From positions 62,001-126,000 of the forward strand of contig NZ_JAINWJ010000014.1 of assembly GCF_021021415.1 (NCBI RefSeq): 64,000 nucleotides of DNA. The letters run 5' to 3'. Numbering within the stretch: the stretch's first letter is position 1; the number at the start of each line of letters is the position of its first letter. Of the stretch, positions 8,671-16,328 are shown in pieces. The DNA comes from Martelella mediterranea (GTDB lineage: Bacteria; Pseudomonadota; Alphaproteobacteria; Rhizobiales; Rhizobiaceae). The notes below the pieces were generated by a model, which searched no databases, was not told the DNA's origin, and saw only the letters and a program-made list of their open reading frames with translations. The position numbers and the translations under genes are program-made.

Positions 8671-9674
8671 TGGTCTTCTCCGGGCCCTTTAACGGCATCA
8701 AATTCGGGATTGGCATGGGTGATCGCGATACGGTCGGGATTACCCTTGGTGATCAGCACATATTCGTCGGCAAGGCCGGCGTCGAGCACGGCGGCGGTGA
8801 GCAAAGGTCCGGCCTCGACCAGCACTTCCAGCGCGCCCCGCGCGCCCAGCATGGCGAGCGCTTCGTCAAGGCCGGCGGGATTGAGCACGGTGAAACCGCG
8901 CGCGCGGGCCGCTTCGAGATAGCGCTGCGGCACCCGCCCCCGGCGGTCAAGCAAAGCCAGAAACCGGCGCTTGCCGGGAAAGTCAGGCACATGGCGCACG
9001 GTGAATTCAGGATCGTCGGCCAGCACCGTGCCCGATCCGGTGAGGATCGCATCGGCGCGGCGGCGCAGCCTGTGGGCAAACACCAGCGAGGACTTCGAGG
9101 TGAAGGTCTTGCGGCCGGCCGGCGGGACCATGCCGCCGGTCTCGTCCACCGCCTGCTTGACGGTGACCCAGAGCCTTCCCGTCCGGGCATGTTTGGCGAA
9201 GGGAGCGATCAGCCGTCTGGCGGCAGTGCTCTGGCGACGGAGTTCCGGTTCATCGGCGATGAAGACGACATCGAGCCCCGCCGCCTTCAGCCGCGCGCCG
9301 CCCCCGCCCTTGACCGACGGGTTGGGATCGGCCGCGCCGATGACCACACGGCGCGCCGGGGTCGTAAGGATCGCGTCCGAACAGGGCGGGGTGCGGCCAT
9401 GGTGATTGCAGGGTTCGAGCGTGACCACCACGGTGTGAATGCGGCCGAAAACGCCGAGCGCGCGGGCGCTGGCGATCGCCGCCGCCTCGGCATGGGCCTC
9501 GCCGGCCTTCATGTGGTAGCCTTCGGCCAGCACCGCGCCGTGCTCGTCCAGCAACACGCAACCGACCGGCGGATTTGGGGAGGTGGCGCCGGCAAAGCGC
9601 GCGGCACCCTCAAGCGCCCGTCGCAAGGCGGCATGCTCGGCTGATGATATCGTTATGTCCGGGGCTGTGATCAT
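8667..9674 (-). CDS. ribD: Riboflavin biosynthesis protein RibD (deaminase/reductase)
   Basis: Bifunctional pyrimidine deaminase and 5-amino-6-(5-phosphoribosylamino)uracil reductase, steps 2 and 3 of riboflavin synthesis. 335 residues: zinc deaminase domain first (HAEAAAIASA and LEPCNHHGRTPPCSDAI carrying the His/Glu and Cys zinc ligands), reductase domain second (VTVKQAVDETGG, ADAILTGSGTVLADDPEFTV). First gene of the rib operon; 104 bases separate its ATG from the FMN riboswitch. The reductase half ends slightly short and divergent (LVEAGPLLTAAVLDAGLADE) but is recognisable. Confidence 0.95.
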   Translation of the reverse strand: MITAPDITISSAEHAALRRALEGAARFAGATSPNPPVGCVLLDEHGAVLAEGYHMKAGEAHAEAAAIASARALGVFGRIHTVVVTLEPCNHHGRTPPCSDAILTTPARRVVIGAADPNPSVKGGGGARLKAAGLDVVFIADEPELRRQSTAARRLIAPFAKHARTGRLWVTVKQAVDETGGMVPPAGRKTFTSKSSLVFAHRLRRRADAILTGSGTVLADDPEFTVRHVPDFPGKRRFLALLDRRGRVPQRYLEAARARGFTVLNPAGLDEALAMLGARGALEVLVEAGPLLTAAVLDAGLADEYVLITKGNPDRIAITHANPEFDAVKGPGEDQ

Positions 9675-9737
9675 GCCCTTGGCCTCGTTATTGCAACAAG
9701 ACGCCAGCAGGGCAAAAAGCGTAAAAACAGCGTAAAA

Positions 9738-9755
9738 TACCCTCGCAAAAGGGTA
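9738..9755 (-). terminator. Hairpin with U-run in rib leader (candidate riboswitch terminator)
   Basis: On the minus strand TACCCT and AGGGTA form a 6-bp stem with a 6-base loop, followed at once by TTTTA. It sits between the FMN aptamer and ribD, the place of an expression platform. The stem is short, so it may be weak or control may be translational. Confidence 0.4.
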
Positions 9756-9778
9756 GATTCCGCGCGTCGATACGCTTC

Positions 9779-9925
9779 GTTCTCTTCCATCCGGACTCTA
9801 ACCGTCGGCTCCGGAATTACACCGGATCTGCTGACCCTTCTTCGACTTTCGAAAAAGGCGCTCGCGGGCTGATGCTCGATAAGAGCAATTACCGCCGGTG
9901 GGGAATTTCACCCCGCCCTGAGAAC
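9779..9925 (-). ncRNA. FMN riboswitch (RFN element)
   Basis: Minus-strand sequence has the conserved RFN blocks in order: GTTCTCAGGGCGGGGTGAAA, TTCCCCACCGGCGGTAAT, AGCCCGCGAGCGC, GGTCAGCAGATCCGGTGTAA, TTCCGGAGCCGACGGTTAGA and GTCCGGATGGAAGAGAAC. The ends GTTCTC (9920-9925) and GAGAAC (9779-9784) pair as P1. When FMN is bound it is expected to switch off ribD-ribBA-ribH. Confidence 0.97.
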
Positions 9926-10038
9926 GTCACCGGCCCAACCGGACCGGCGACGTAAACTTAGGGGGGCTATCTGAAAATGACAAGCCCGATTCTGTCCTCA
10001 AAGGCGGAGAAGGGCGAGACACAGTGTCAACGCGGCGT

Positions 10039-10392
10039 TCATGCGTCGAGTTCGAACACCGGCACGAAACCGCCAAAGATCATGCGCTTGCCATCGAAAG
10101 GCATTTTCATCTCGCCCATTTCGGGGTCATCGAACATTTTCTGCCAGGCCGCGTCGCGCACCGCCTTGTCCGGCCAGATGACCCAGGAAAACACGACGAC
10201 TTCGTTTTCCTCCCGCTTGACCGCCATCGGGAAGGAGGTCACCTTGCCATCCGGCACGTCATCGCCCCAGCATTCGACATAGTCGAGCGCGCCCCATTCC
10301 CGGAACTTTTTTGCCGCCTGTGCGCATAAATCCACATAGGCCTTCTTGTTTTCAGCGGGAACAGGGACCAAAAACCCGTCTACATACGCCAT
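10039..10392 (-). CDS. DUF1428 domain-containing protein
   Basis: 117 residues matching the DUF1428 pattern along its whole length: YVDGFLVPVPAENKKAYVDL at the start, ALDYVECWGDDVPDGKVTSF in the middle, MPFDGKRMIFGGFVPVFEL at the end. These are small dimeric ferredoxin-like (YbaA-type) proteins without an established reaction. ATG at 10392 follows GGAGG at 5 bases and is preferred over the TTG one codon earlier. Divergent from a MarR regulator with a perfect palindrome between them, so it is probably that regulator's target. Confidence 0.88.
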   Translation of the reverse strand: MAYVDGFLVPVPAENKKAYVDLCAQAAKKFREWGALDYVECWGDDVPDGKVTSFPMAVKREENEVVVFSWVIWPDKAVRDAAWQKMFDDPEMGEMKMPFDGKRMIFGGFVPVFELDA

Positions 10393-10434
10393 CAAATCCT
10401 CCGATATCTTGACTTTGTCCGTTGCGGAACATAC

Positions 10435-10446
10435 GTTGATATCAAC
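10435..10446. promoter_or_regulatory. 12-bp palindrome, candidate MarR operator
   Basis: GTTGATATCAAC is a perfect palindrome located 14 bases before the marR start and 42 bases from the divergent DUF1428 start. MarR proteins bind such palindromes in their own divergent promoters. Assignment is by position and symmetry. Confidence 0.5.
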
Positions 10447-10460
10447 ATAAAGGCACGGAT

Positions 10461-10943
10461 ATGCGCGAAAGTCTACCCCTGTCAGTCACCGTTGAAGTAC
10501 GGGACCGGTGTATCTGCCTTCACCTCCAGCGCGCCGCGCGGACCGTGGGCCGGTATTTCGACGAGGTGCTGCGACCGCTGGGGCTGACCAACGGCCAGTA
10601 CTCGCTGCTGGTCTCGCTCAACCGGCCGGAACCGCCGCGCGTGGCCGAGGTCGCCCATGTGCTGGCGATGGACCGCACCACGCTGACGGCGAGCATCAAG
10701 CCGTTGGAGCGCCGCGGTCTGATGACCTCGTTCCAGGACGACAAGGACAGGCGTGTGCGCCGGCTGAAACTTACCGATGAGGGTCGCAACCTTCTGGAGA
10801 AGGCCGTGCCGATCTGGCGCGAGACCCATGACCGGATCGACAAGGTCGTTGGCGCGGATATCGACCGGCTGCGCGACAACCTTTTGGCGATGACCTTCGC
10901 CTTGCCCGACCCCGACGACGAGATCAGCGATCCAGAGCCTTGA
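10461..10943 (+). CDS. MarR-family transcriptional regulator
   Basis: 160 residues, a typical MarR length. Dimerisation helices flank a winged HTH: GLTNGQYSLLVSLNRPEPPR, the recognition helix VLAMDRTTLTASIKPLERRG, and the wing SFQDDKDRRVRRLKLTDEGR with the family's D-x-R-x-R pattern. Probably represses itself and the divergent DUF1428 gene. Its last 20 bases overlap the convergent uxuA stop, so the two transcripts collide tail to tail. The ligand is unknown; cysteines are present near the N terminus (DRCICL) and might be redox-active, which is speculation. Confidence 0.9.
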   Translation: MRESLPLSVTVEVRDRCICLHLQRAARTVGRYFDEVLRPLGLTNGQYSLLVSLNRPEPPRVAEVAHVLAMDRTTLTASIKPLERRGLMTSFQDDKDRRVRRLKLTDEGRNLLEKAVPIWRETHDRIDKVVGADIDRLRDNLLAMTFALPDPDDEISDPEP

Positions 10944-12120
10944 GGATGCCGCGCAGTTCCGCAAGCCCCTTCAGCCGGCCGATCGCCGGATAGCCGGGCT
11001 GGGCCCTGCGCTTCTGGTCATCGAGAATGTCGAGGCCGTGATCGGGCCGGAAGGGAATGTTCCAGTCGGCGCGGCCCGCGGCCTTGCGCCCCCGCTCCTC
11101 GGCAATCGCCGCCGCCATCAGCGCCACCATATCGGTATCGCCGCCGAGATGTTCCGATTCATAGAACGAGCCTGCAATGTTGGCGCTCTCGCGATGGACA
11201 TTGCGCAGGTGCAGGAAATGCACCCGGTCACCCAGCCGCTCCATCATGCCAGGCAGGTCGTTGTCGGGCCTTACGCCGAGCGAACCGGAGCAAAGCGTGA
11301 TACCGTTGGCGGGGCTATCGACCGCCTTCATCATCGCCCCGTAATCGGCTTCCGTCGACATCACCCGTGGCAGGCCCAGAAGGCCGAAGGGCGGATCGTC
11401 GGGGTGGCAGCAGAGCCTGAGCCCGAGATCCTCCGCAACCGGCGTCACTTCTTCCAGGAAATCAATGAAATGGGCCCTCAGCCCTTCGGCTGAAATCGTT
11501 GCATATTCGGCGAGATGCCGGCGCACATCTTCCAGCGTGAAACTCTCGGCCGCGCCCGGAAGGCCGAAGACGATGTTCTTTGCCAGTTCAGCCTTGCGCG
11601 CTTCATCCATTTCGCCAAACTGGCGGTCGGCCTCGGCGCGCACATCCTCGGCGAAATCCTCATGCGCGCCGGGACGCTTCAGGATATGGATATCGAAGGC
11701 GGCGAAATCGGCGTAGTCGAAACGCATGCAGGTCGCGCCGGTCTTCAGCCGGTAGGCAAGATCGGTGCGGGTCCAGTCCAGCACCGGCATGAAATTATAG
11801 CAGATTGTCTCGATTCCGGCCTCGGCGAGATTTGCCATGCTTGTCTTGTAATTATCGATATGGCGGCGCCAGTCGCCCTTCTGCTTCTTGATATCCTCCG
11901 AAACCGGCAGGCTTTCGACCACTTCCCATTTCAGCCCGGACGGCGCGCCGTCGCTCATCAGCGATAGCTCGGCCTGCCTCCCAGCGATCTCGGCCGGCGT
12001 CCAGACCTCGCCGGTCGGGACATGGTGCAGCGCGGTGACCACGCCTTCTACGCCAGCCTGCAGCATATCGTCGATCGATACGCGATCCAAAGGTCCAAAC
12101 CAGCGCCATGTCTGCCGCAT
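10924..12120 (-). CDS. uxuA: Mannonate dehydratase
   Basis: Dehydrates D-mannonate to 2-keto-3-deoxy-gluconate in glucuronate catabolism. 398 residues, the usual length. Visible signatures are MRQTWRWFGPLDRVSIDDML at the start, LRLCCHPDDPPFGLLGLPRV around the metal site, FLHLRNVHRESANI and the C-terminal FRPDHGLDILDDQKRRAQPG. Upstream and divergent are a GntR/FCD regulator and a TRAP transporter, the common hexuronate arrangement. The partner fructuronate reductase and uronate isomerase genes are not in the window. Confidence 0.95.
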   Translation of the reverse strand: MRQTWRWFGPLDRVSIDDMLQAGVEGVVTALHHVPTGEVWTPAEIAGRQAELSLMSDGAPSGLKWEVVESLPVSEDIKKQKGDWRRHIDNYKTSMANLAEAGIETICYNFMPVLDWTRTDLAYRLKTGATCMRFDYADFAAFDIHILKRPGAHEDFAEDVRAEADRQFGEMDEARKAELAKNIVFGLPGAAESFTLEDVRRHLAEYATISAEGLRAHFIDFLEEVTPVAEDLGLRLCCHPDDPPFGLLGLPRVMSTEADYGAMMKAVDSPANGITLCSGSLGVRPDNDLPGMMERLGDRVHFLHLRNVHRESANIAGSFYESEHLGGDTDMVALMAAAIAEERGRKAAGRADWNIPFRPDHGLDILDDQKRRAQPGYPAIGRLKGLAELRGILKALDR

Positions 12121-12150
12121 ACTCTCTCTCCCGAAACATTTTTCATCTCA

Positions 12151-12190
12151 TTAGAGCATTTCCGATGGAAACCGAATCCCCGGAAATGCC
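12151..12190. repeat. Palindromic intergenic repeat (second type)
   Basis: TTAGAGCATTTCC opens the element; GCATTTCC (12156-12163) is matched by GGAAATGC (12182-12189) around a GGAAACCGAATCC core. It shares the TTAGAGC opening with the 6790 and 22143 repeats but differs inside. It lies in the uxuA/gntR divergent gap and is probably a mobile-like dispersed hairpin, not an operator. Confidence 0.6.
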
Positions 12191-12370
12191 CTATCCATTT
12201 GTTTTACGCGTGTCCGGTCGGCAAACGGTATGCATTTTTCCTGGACGCGCTCAAGCAGCCAAGCCCGGGCGCGCAAACACCCGGATGGCCACGGCACAGG
12301 CTTAGCATTGAAATGTCCTGTTGACTAGTATGGAAGTATGGTGCAACCTGAGAACACAGGGAGGAACGCA

Positions 12371-13066
12371 ATGCTGCCAGAGACAGTGCAAACGACGATT
12401 GCTCCGGGCGCGCCGGTCGGCGCCCAGCTGCATGGCATTCTGCGTGACCTCATCCTTCACAACGATCTGCCGCCCGGCTCCAGACTTTCCGAGTCGGAGC
12501 TTGCTGCCCGCTTTTCCGTCAGCCGCCAGCCGGTGCGCGAAGCCTTCATCAAGCTTTCGGAGGAAGGCCTGCTGGAAGTACGTCCGCAGCGCGGCACATT
12601 CGTGCGCCGGATATCGCAGGCCGCGGTCATGGATGCCCGCTTCGTGCGCGAGGCGATCGAGGCCGATATCGTCAAGCTTCTGGCTGCAAGACCCGATGCC
12701 GGGCTGGTTGAGGAATTGCGGCTCCAGTTGCAGGAACAGCGCGAAGCGGCCCGCACCGACGCCACGCGCTTCATCAAGCTCGACGAACTGTTTCACAAGA
12801 CGCTGGCCGACGCCGCCGGAAAGGCGCGCGCCTGGGCCCTGATCGAGGGCCTGAAGGTGCAGATGGACCGCGTGCGCTATCTCAGCCTGCTGCGCTTCCC
12901 GATGGTCAAGCTCACCGACCAGCATGAAGCCATTGTCAACGCGATCGGCGATGGCGACCAGCAAGCGGCGGAGGCCGCGGCGCGCGGGCACTTGCGCGAA
13001 ATCCTGAGCGACCTGCCCGCGATATTCGAGGAAAAGCCTGAGTTTTTCGAGGAGCCGGGACGCTAG
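12371..13066 (+). CDS. GntR-family (FCD domain) transcriptional regulator, UxuR/ExuR-like role
   Basis: 231 residues. N-terminal GntR winged HTH (GSRLSESELAARFSVSRQPV, then EGLLEVRPQRGTFVRRIS) and an all-helical FCD ligand domain with its metal-binding Asp/His pattern (DARFVREAIEADI, ELFHKTLADAAG, DQHEAIVNAIGDGD, AARGHLRE). An ATG at 12338 is in frame, but ATG at 12371 follows AGGGAGGAACGC and is chosen. Placed between uxuA and dctPQM, it likely controls uptake and breakdown of a hexuronate. A GCCCCGG/CCGGGGC hairpin (13067-13089) begins right after its stop. Confidence 0.9.
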   Translation: MLPETVQTTIAPGAPVGAQLHGILRDLILHNDLPPGSRLSESELAARFSVSRQPVREAFIKLSEEGLLEVRPQRGTFVRRISQAAVMDARFVREAIEADIVKLLAARPDAGLVEELRLQLQEQREAARTDATRFIKLDELFHKTLADAAGKARAWALIEGLKVQMDRVRYLSLLRFPMVKLTDQHEAIVNAIGDGDQQAAEAAARGHLREILSDLPAIFEEKPEFFEEPGR

Positions 13067-13119
13067 GCCCCGGACATTGCCACCGGGGCAAAGCCCCGCC
13101 GTCTGAATGGGAGGACGAT

Positions 13120-14103
13120 ATGAACTACATCGCCAATATCAAAAGCATCGCGCTCGCCGGCCTTGCCGCAAGCCTGATGGCGGGCACGGCGCTTGCCGCT
13201 GACTATACGCTGAGCGTCAACACCGCGCTCGCCACCACGGACCCGCTTTACAAGGGCCTTGAGGCCTTCCGCGACAATGTTGCCGAAGCCTCCGACGGCG
13301 CGCTCGAAGTGCGCCTGTTCCCGAACTCGCAGCTTGGTCCCGACGAGGATGTGCTGGAACAGGCGCGCGCCGGCGCGCCGGTCGCGGTTGTGGTCGACGG
13401 CGGCCGCCTCGCCGTCTTCGTCAACGAATTCGGCGTGCTGGGCGCGCCCTACCTCGCCAATGGCTATGACGGCATCCGCAAGGTCGTCACTTCCGACATG
13501 TTCGACGAGTGGGCGACCACGCTTCACGACGAGGCCGGCCTTGACGTTCTGAGCTTCAACTGGTGGCAGGGCGAACGCCATCTCCTGACCAAGAAGCCGA
13601 TCAACGGGCCGGATGACCTTTCCGGCGTGCGCATGCGCACCCCCGGCGCGCCTGTTTGGACCGGCACGATCGAGGCCATGGGCGCGACGCCGACGCCGAT
13701 GCCCTGGGGCGAGGTCTACTCCGCGATCTCCTCGAATGTCATCGATGGAGCCGAAGCGCAGCTACCCGCCGTCGTCGGCGCCAAGCTTGACGAGGTCATC
13801 ACCAACATCACGCTGACCGGTCATATCAACCTGATCACCGGCCTCATCACCTCCGCCGCGTGGGTGGATTCGCTGCCGGAAAACCTGCAGACGATCCTGC
13901 ACGAGGAAGCGCTGAAGGCCGGCGACATCGCCTCCTACGGCACCCGTGACGCGCTGGCGAGCCTGGAACAGCAGTTGAAGGATGGCGGCGTCACGGTCGA
14001 GGCAATCGACGTTACCCCGTTCAAGGAGCGGACCGCCGTGGTCTATGACAATCTCGGTTACGGCGATCTACGCGACAAGCTGCAGGCCATCGCCGCGCAG
14101 TAA
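13120..14103 (+). CDS. dctP: TRAP transporter substrate-binding protein DctP
   Basis: Periplasmic receptor of a TRAP transporter, 327 residues. A Sec signal peptide (hydrophobic ALAGLAASLMAG, cleavage after ALA near residue 26) precedes the mature protein. Family features: SNSQLG-like LFPNSQLGPDEDVLEQARAG near residue 66, and the GVRMRTPGAPVW segment holding the Arg that usually grips the substrate carboxylate, followed by PTPMPWGEVYSAISSNVIDG. Likely ligand is a hexuronate or related sugar acid because of uxuA and the GntR regulator next door. RBS GGGAGGACGAT. Confidence 0.93.
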   Translation: MNYIANIKSIALAGLAASLMAGTALAADYTLSVNTALATTDPLYKGLEAFRDNVAEASDGALEVRLFPNSQLGPDEDVLEQARAGAPVAVVVDGGRLAVFVNEFGVLGAPYLANGYDGIRKVVTSDMFDEWATTLHDEAGLDVLSFNWWQGERHLLTKKPINGPDDLSGVRMRTPGAPVWTGTIEAMGATPTPMPWGEVYSAISSNVIDGAEAQLPAVVGAKLDEVITNITLTGHINLITGLITSAAWVDSLPENLQTILHEEALKAGDIASYGTRDALASLEQQLKDGGVTVEAIDVTPFKERTAVVYDNLGYGDLRDKLQAIAAQ

Positions 14104-14130
14104 GGCGGCCCGACCCGCTTGAGATAAAGA

Positions 14131-14191
14131 CGGCCGCGCCCTTTCTTCGGGGCGCGGCCGAAAACAACATTCGGCTTCCCCTGGGGAAGCC
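14131..14191 (+). terminator. Two strong hairpins between dctP and dctQ
   Basis: First stem: CGGCCGCGCCC (14131-14141) with GGGCGCGGCCG (14150-14160), 11 bp and an 8-base loop, followed by GAAAACAAC without a T-run. Second stem: GGCTTCCCC (14173-14181) with GGGGAAGCC (14183-14191). Such structures between a receptor gene and membrane-subunit genes commonly protect the upstream mRNA end or attenuate, giving more DctP than DctQM. Confidence 0.6.
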
Positions 14192-14247
14192 CGGGAAAAA
14201 CACGCCGGGGAGCTGTCGCTCCTCGTGCCATATCGGGAGGGGCCACC

Positions 14248-14772
14248 ATGCCCGGTTTCCTCGCAAAGATCGAATATGTCGCAGGCGCGATCCTGCTTGC
14301 GGTCATCACCTTTCTGGTGTTCATCGCCGCGACCATGCGTTTCTTCGGCCATCCGCTGATCTGGTCCGTCGATCTTGCGCAGCTTCTGTTCATCTGGCTC
14401 TGTTTCATCGGCGCGACGCGGGCCATGCGCGAGCGCGGCCATCTGGGCGTCGATTTCCTGGTCCGCCCGTTTCCGCATCGCTACCGGCTGGCGCTGGAGA
14501 CGGCGCTCGCCGCACTGTTCCTCGCCTTTCTCATGCTGCTTGCCTATGAGGGCTACAAGCTCACCATGCTCAACAAGGAACGCCAGTTCGGCGACTCCGG
14601 CCTCTCCTATGCCTGGGTGACGATTGCCGTGCCCGCCGGCTGCGTGATGCTGTCGATCTCGATCCTCGGCAATCTCTGGCAGGCCTGGCGCAATGTGAAG
14701 GACGGGATGCTGGTTTTCACCCGCACCGCGGCCTACGACGAACCGGTGATCCACGCCGGTCCGGCGGAGTAA
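14248..14772 (+). CDS. dctQ: TRAP transporter small permease DctQ
   Basis: 174 residues with four hydrophobic segments (YVAGAILLAVITFLVFIAA; LLFIWLCFIGA; LAALFLAFLMLLAYEG; VTIAVPAGCVMLSISIL), the DctQ fold. The segment HPLIWSVDLAQLLFIWLCFI with a following ARAM/RERGHLGVD motif is characteristic. It forms the membrane complex with DctM. Lies 4 bases before dctM and follows dctP after the hairpin region. Confidence 0.92.
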   Translation: MPGFLAKIEYVAGAILLAVITFLVFIAATMRFFGHPLIWSVDLAQLLFIWLCFIGATRAMRERGHLGVDFLVRPFPHRYRLALETALAALFLAFLMLLAYEGYKLTMLNKERQFGDSGLSYAWVTIAVPAGCVMLSISILGNLWQAWRNVKDGMLVFTRTAAYDEPVIHAGPAE

Positions 14773-14776
14773 GCCC

Positions 14777-16057
14777 ATGGCCCTGATCGGTATCGTCTTC
14801 TTCGCCCTGATGCTGCTTGGCGCGCCGATTGCCTTCGCGATCGGCATTTCGGGCTTCACCTTCTTCCTGACCTCCGACATCATGCCGGTCTCGATCGGCG
14901 TGCAGAAGATCGCGACCGTTTCGCAAAGCTTCCCGCTGCTGGCGGTTCCCTTTTTCGTGCTCGCTGGCCATCTGATGAACGAAAGCGGCATCACCGACCG
15001 GTTGTTCACCTTCTCCAAGGTCGCGGTCGGCTGGATGGCGGGCGGCCTCGCGCAGGTCTCGATCATCCTGTCGACGCTGATGGGCGGCGTGTCCGGCTCG
15101 GCCGTCGCCGATGCGGCCATGGAAGCGCGCGTGCTCGGTCCGCAGATGATCTCCAACGGCTATTCGAAGGGCTATTCCTCCGCCGTGATCGCGATGTCCT
15201 CGCTGATCACCGCGACCATTCCGCCATCGATCGGCCTGATCCTCTATGGCTATGTCGGTCAGGTCTCGATCGGCCGGCTGTTCATGGCCGGCATCGTGCC
15301 CGGCTTGCTGATGATGGCGTTCCTGATGGTTGCCGCCTGGCTCGTCGCCCGCAAACGCAACTACGTCATGAGCGACATGAGGAAGCCGACCGCCGGCGAA
15401 CTCGGCCGCGCCGCCTGGGGCGCCAAATGGGCGCTGCTGTTTCCCGTGCTTCTGATCGGCTCGATCCGCGGCGGGCTGTTCACGCCATCGGAAGTTGGTG
15501 CGTTCGCGGTGGTCTACGCTATCCTCGTCGGCGTCTTCGCCCACCGGGTGATGACGTTTGAGACGATCAAGCGGGCCTTCGGCCATGCGCTGTCGGATAT
15601 CGGCCTGATCATGCTGATCATCCTGATGTCGGGCATGATCGGGTTCGCGATCATCTTCCTTCAGGTGCCGCAGAGCGTGGCGGGCTTCATGCTGGAAAGC
15701 CTCGCAAATCCGGTTCTGATCGTCACCGTCATCCTGATCGGCCTGTTCATCGCCGGCCTGTTTTTCGAAAGCACGATCCTGGTGCTGCTGCTGACGCCGA
15801 TCCTCGTCCCGGTCGTGGTCAAGGCGGGCGTCGACCCGGTGCATTTCGGCATCCTGATGATGACCATCGTCACCTTCGGCGGCATGACGCCGCCGGTCGG
15901 CGTCGCGATGTTCACGGTCTGCAGCCTGCTGGACACCAAGATCGAGGATTATGTGAAGGAATCCTGGCCGTTCATCGCCGCCATCATGGCGCTGGTGGCG
16001 CTGCTTCTGTTCGTGCCGGGCATCGCGCTGTTCCTGCCGAACCTGATGTACGGGTAG
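14777..16057 (+). CDS. dctM: TRAP transporter large permease DctM
   Basis: 426-residue large membrane subunit, 12 or so hydrophobic segments, standard length. Diagnostic motifs: PLLAVPFFVLAGHLMNESGI, LMGGVSGSAVADAAMEARVL, SSLITATIPPSIGLILYGYV, and near the C terminus FGGMTPPVGVAMFTVCSL. Sodium-driven import of the solute delivered by DctP. Completes a dctP-Q-M set beside uxuA and gntR. The 271 bases that follow (16058-16328) hold no gene or clear terminator that I can see. Confidence 0.96.
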   Translation: MALIGIVFFALMLLGAPIAFAIGISGFTFFLTSDIMPVSIGVQKIATVSQSFPLLAVPFFVLAGHLMNESGITDRLFTFSKVAVGWMAGGLAQVSIILSTLMGGVSGSAVADAAMEARVLGPQMISNGYSKGYSSAVIAMSSLITATIPPSIGLILYGYVGQVSIGRLFMAGIVPGLLMMAFLMVAAWLVARKRNYVMSDMRKPTAGELGRAAWGAKWALLFPVLLIGSIRGGLFTPSEVGAFAVVYAILVGVFAHRVMTFETIKRAFGHALSDIGLIMLIILMSGMIGFAIIFLQVPQSVAGFMLESLANPVLIVTVILIGLFIAGLFFESTILVLLLTPILVPVVVKAGVDPVHFGILMMTIVTFGGMTPPVGVAMFTVCSLLDTKIEDYVKESWPFIAAIMALVALLLFVPGIALFLPNLMYG

Positions 16058-16328
16058 CAGCGTCACGCAGGCTTTCGCCCTCGACCCATGCCGTCTGAGG
16101 AGCCGTGTTATCAACCGCCGGCTGCGAAGACACTCGCTGCGGAGATGCTGGGTCCATCCCGCCACGTCATCGTCCGACGAAAGCGCTGCGCATGCTCGAC
16201 GCGGCTTACCGTCCGGGCCCAAATGACAACTTGGAGATAGTTGAACCAGACCCCTGTTCGGTTTAGTGCACCACCGAAACACACTGGAAAAGCGAACAAC
16301 GGCATGATGCCGCGGGGGATATTGTTGG

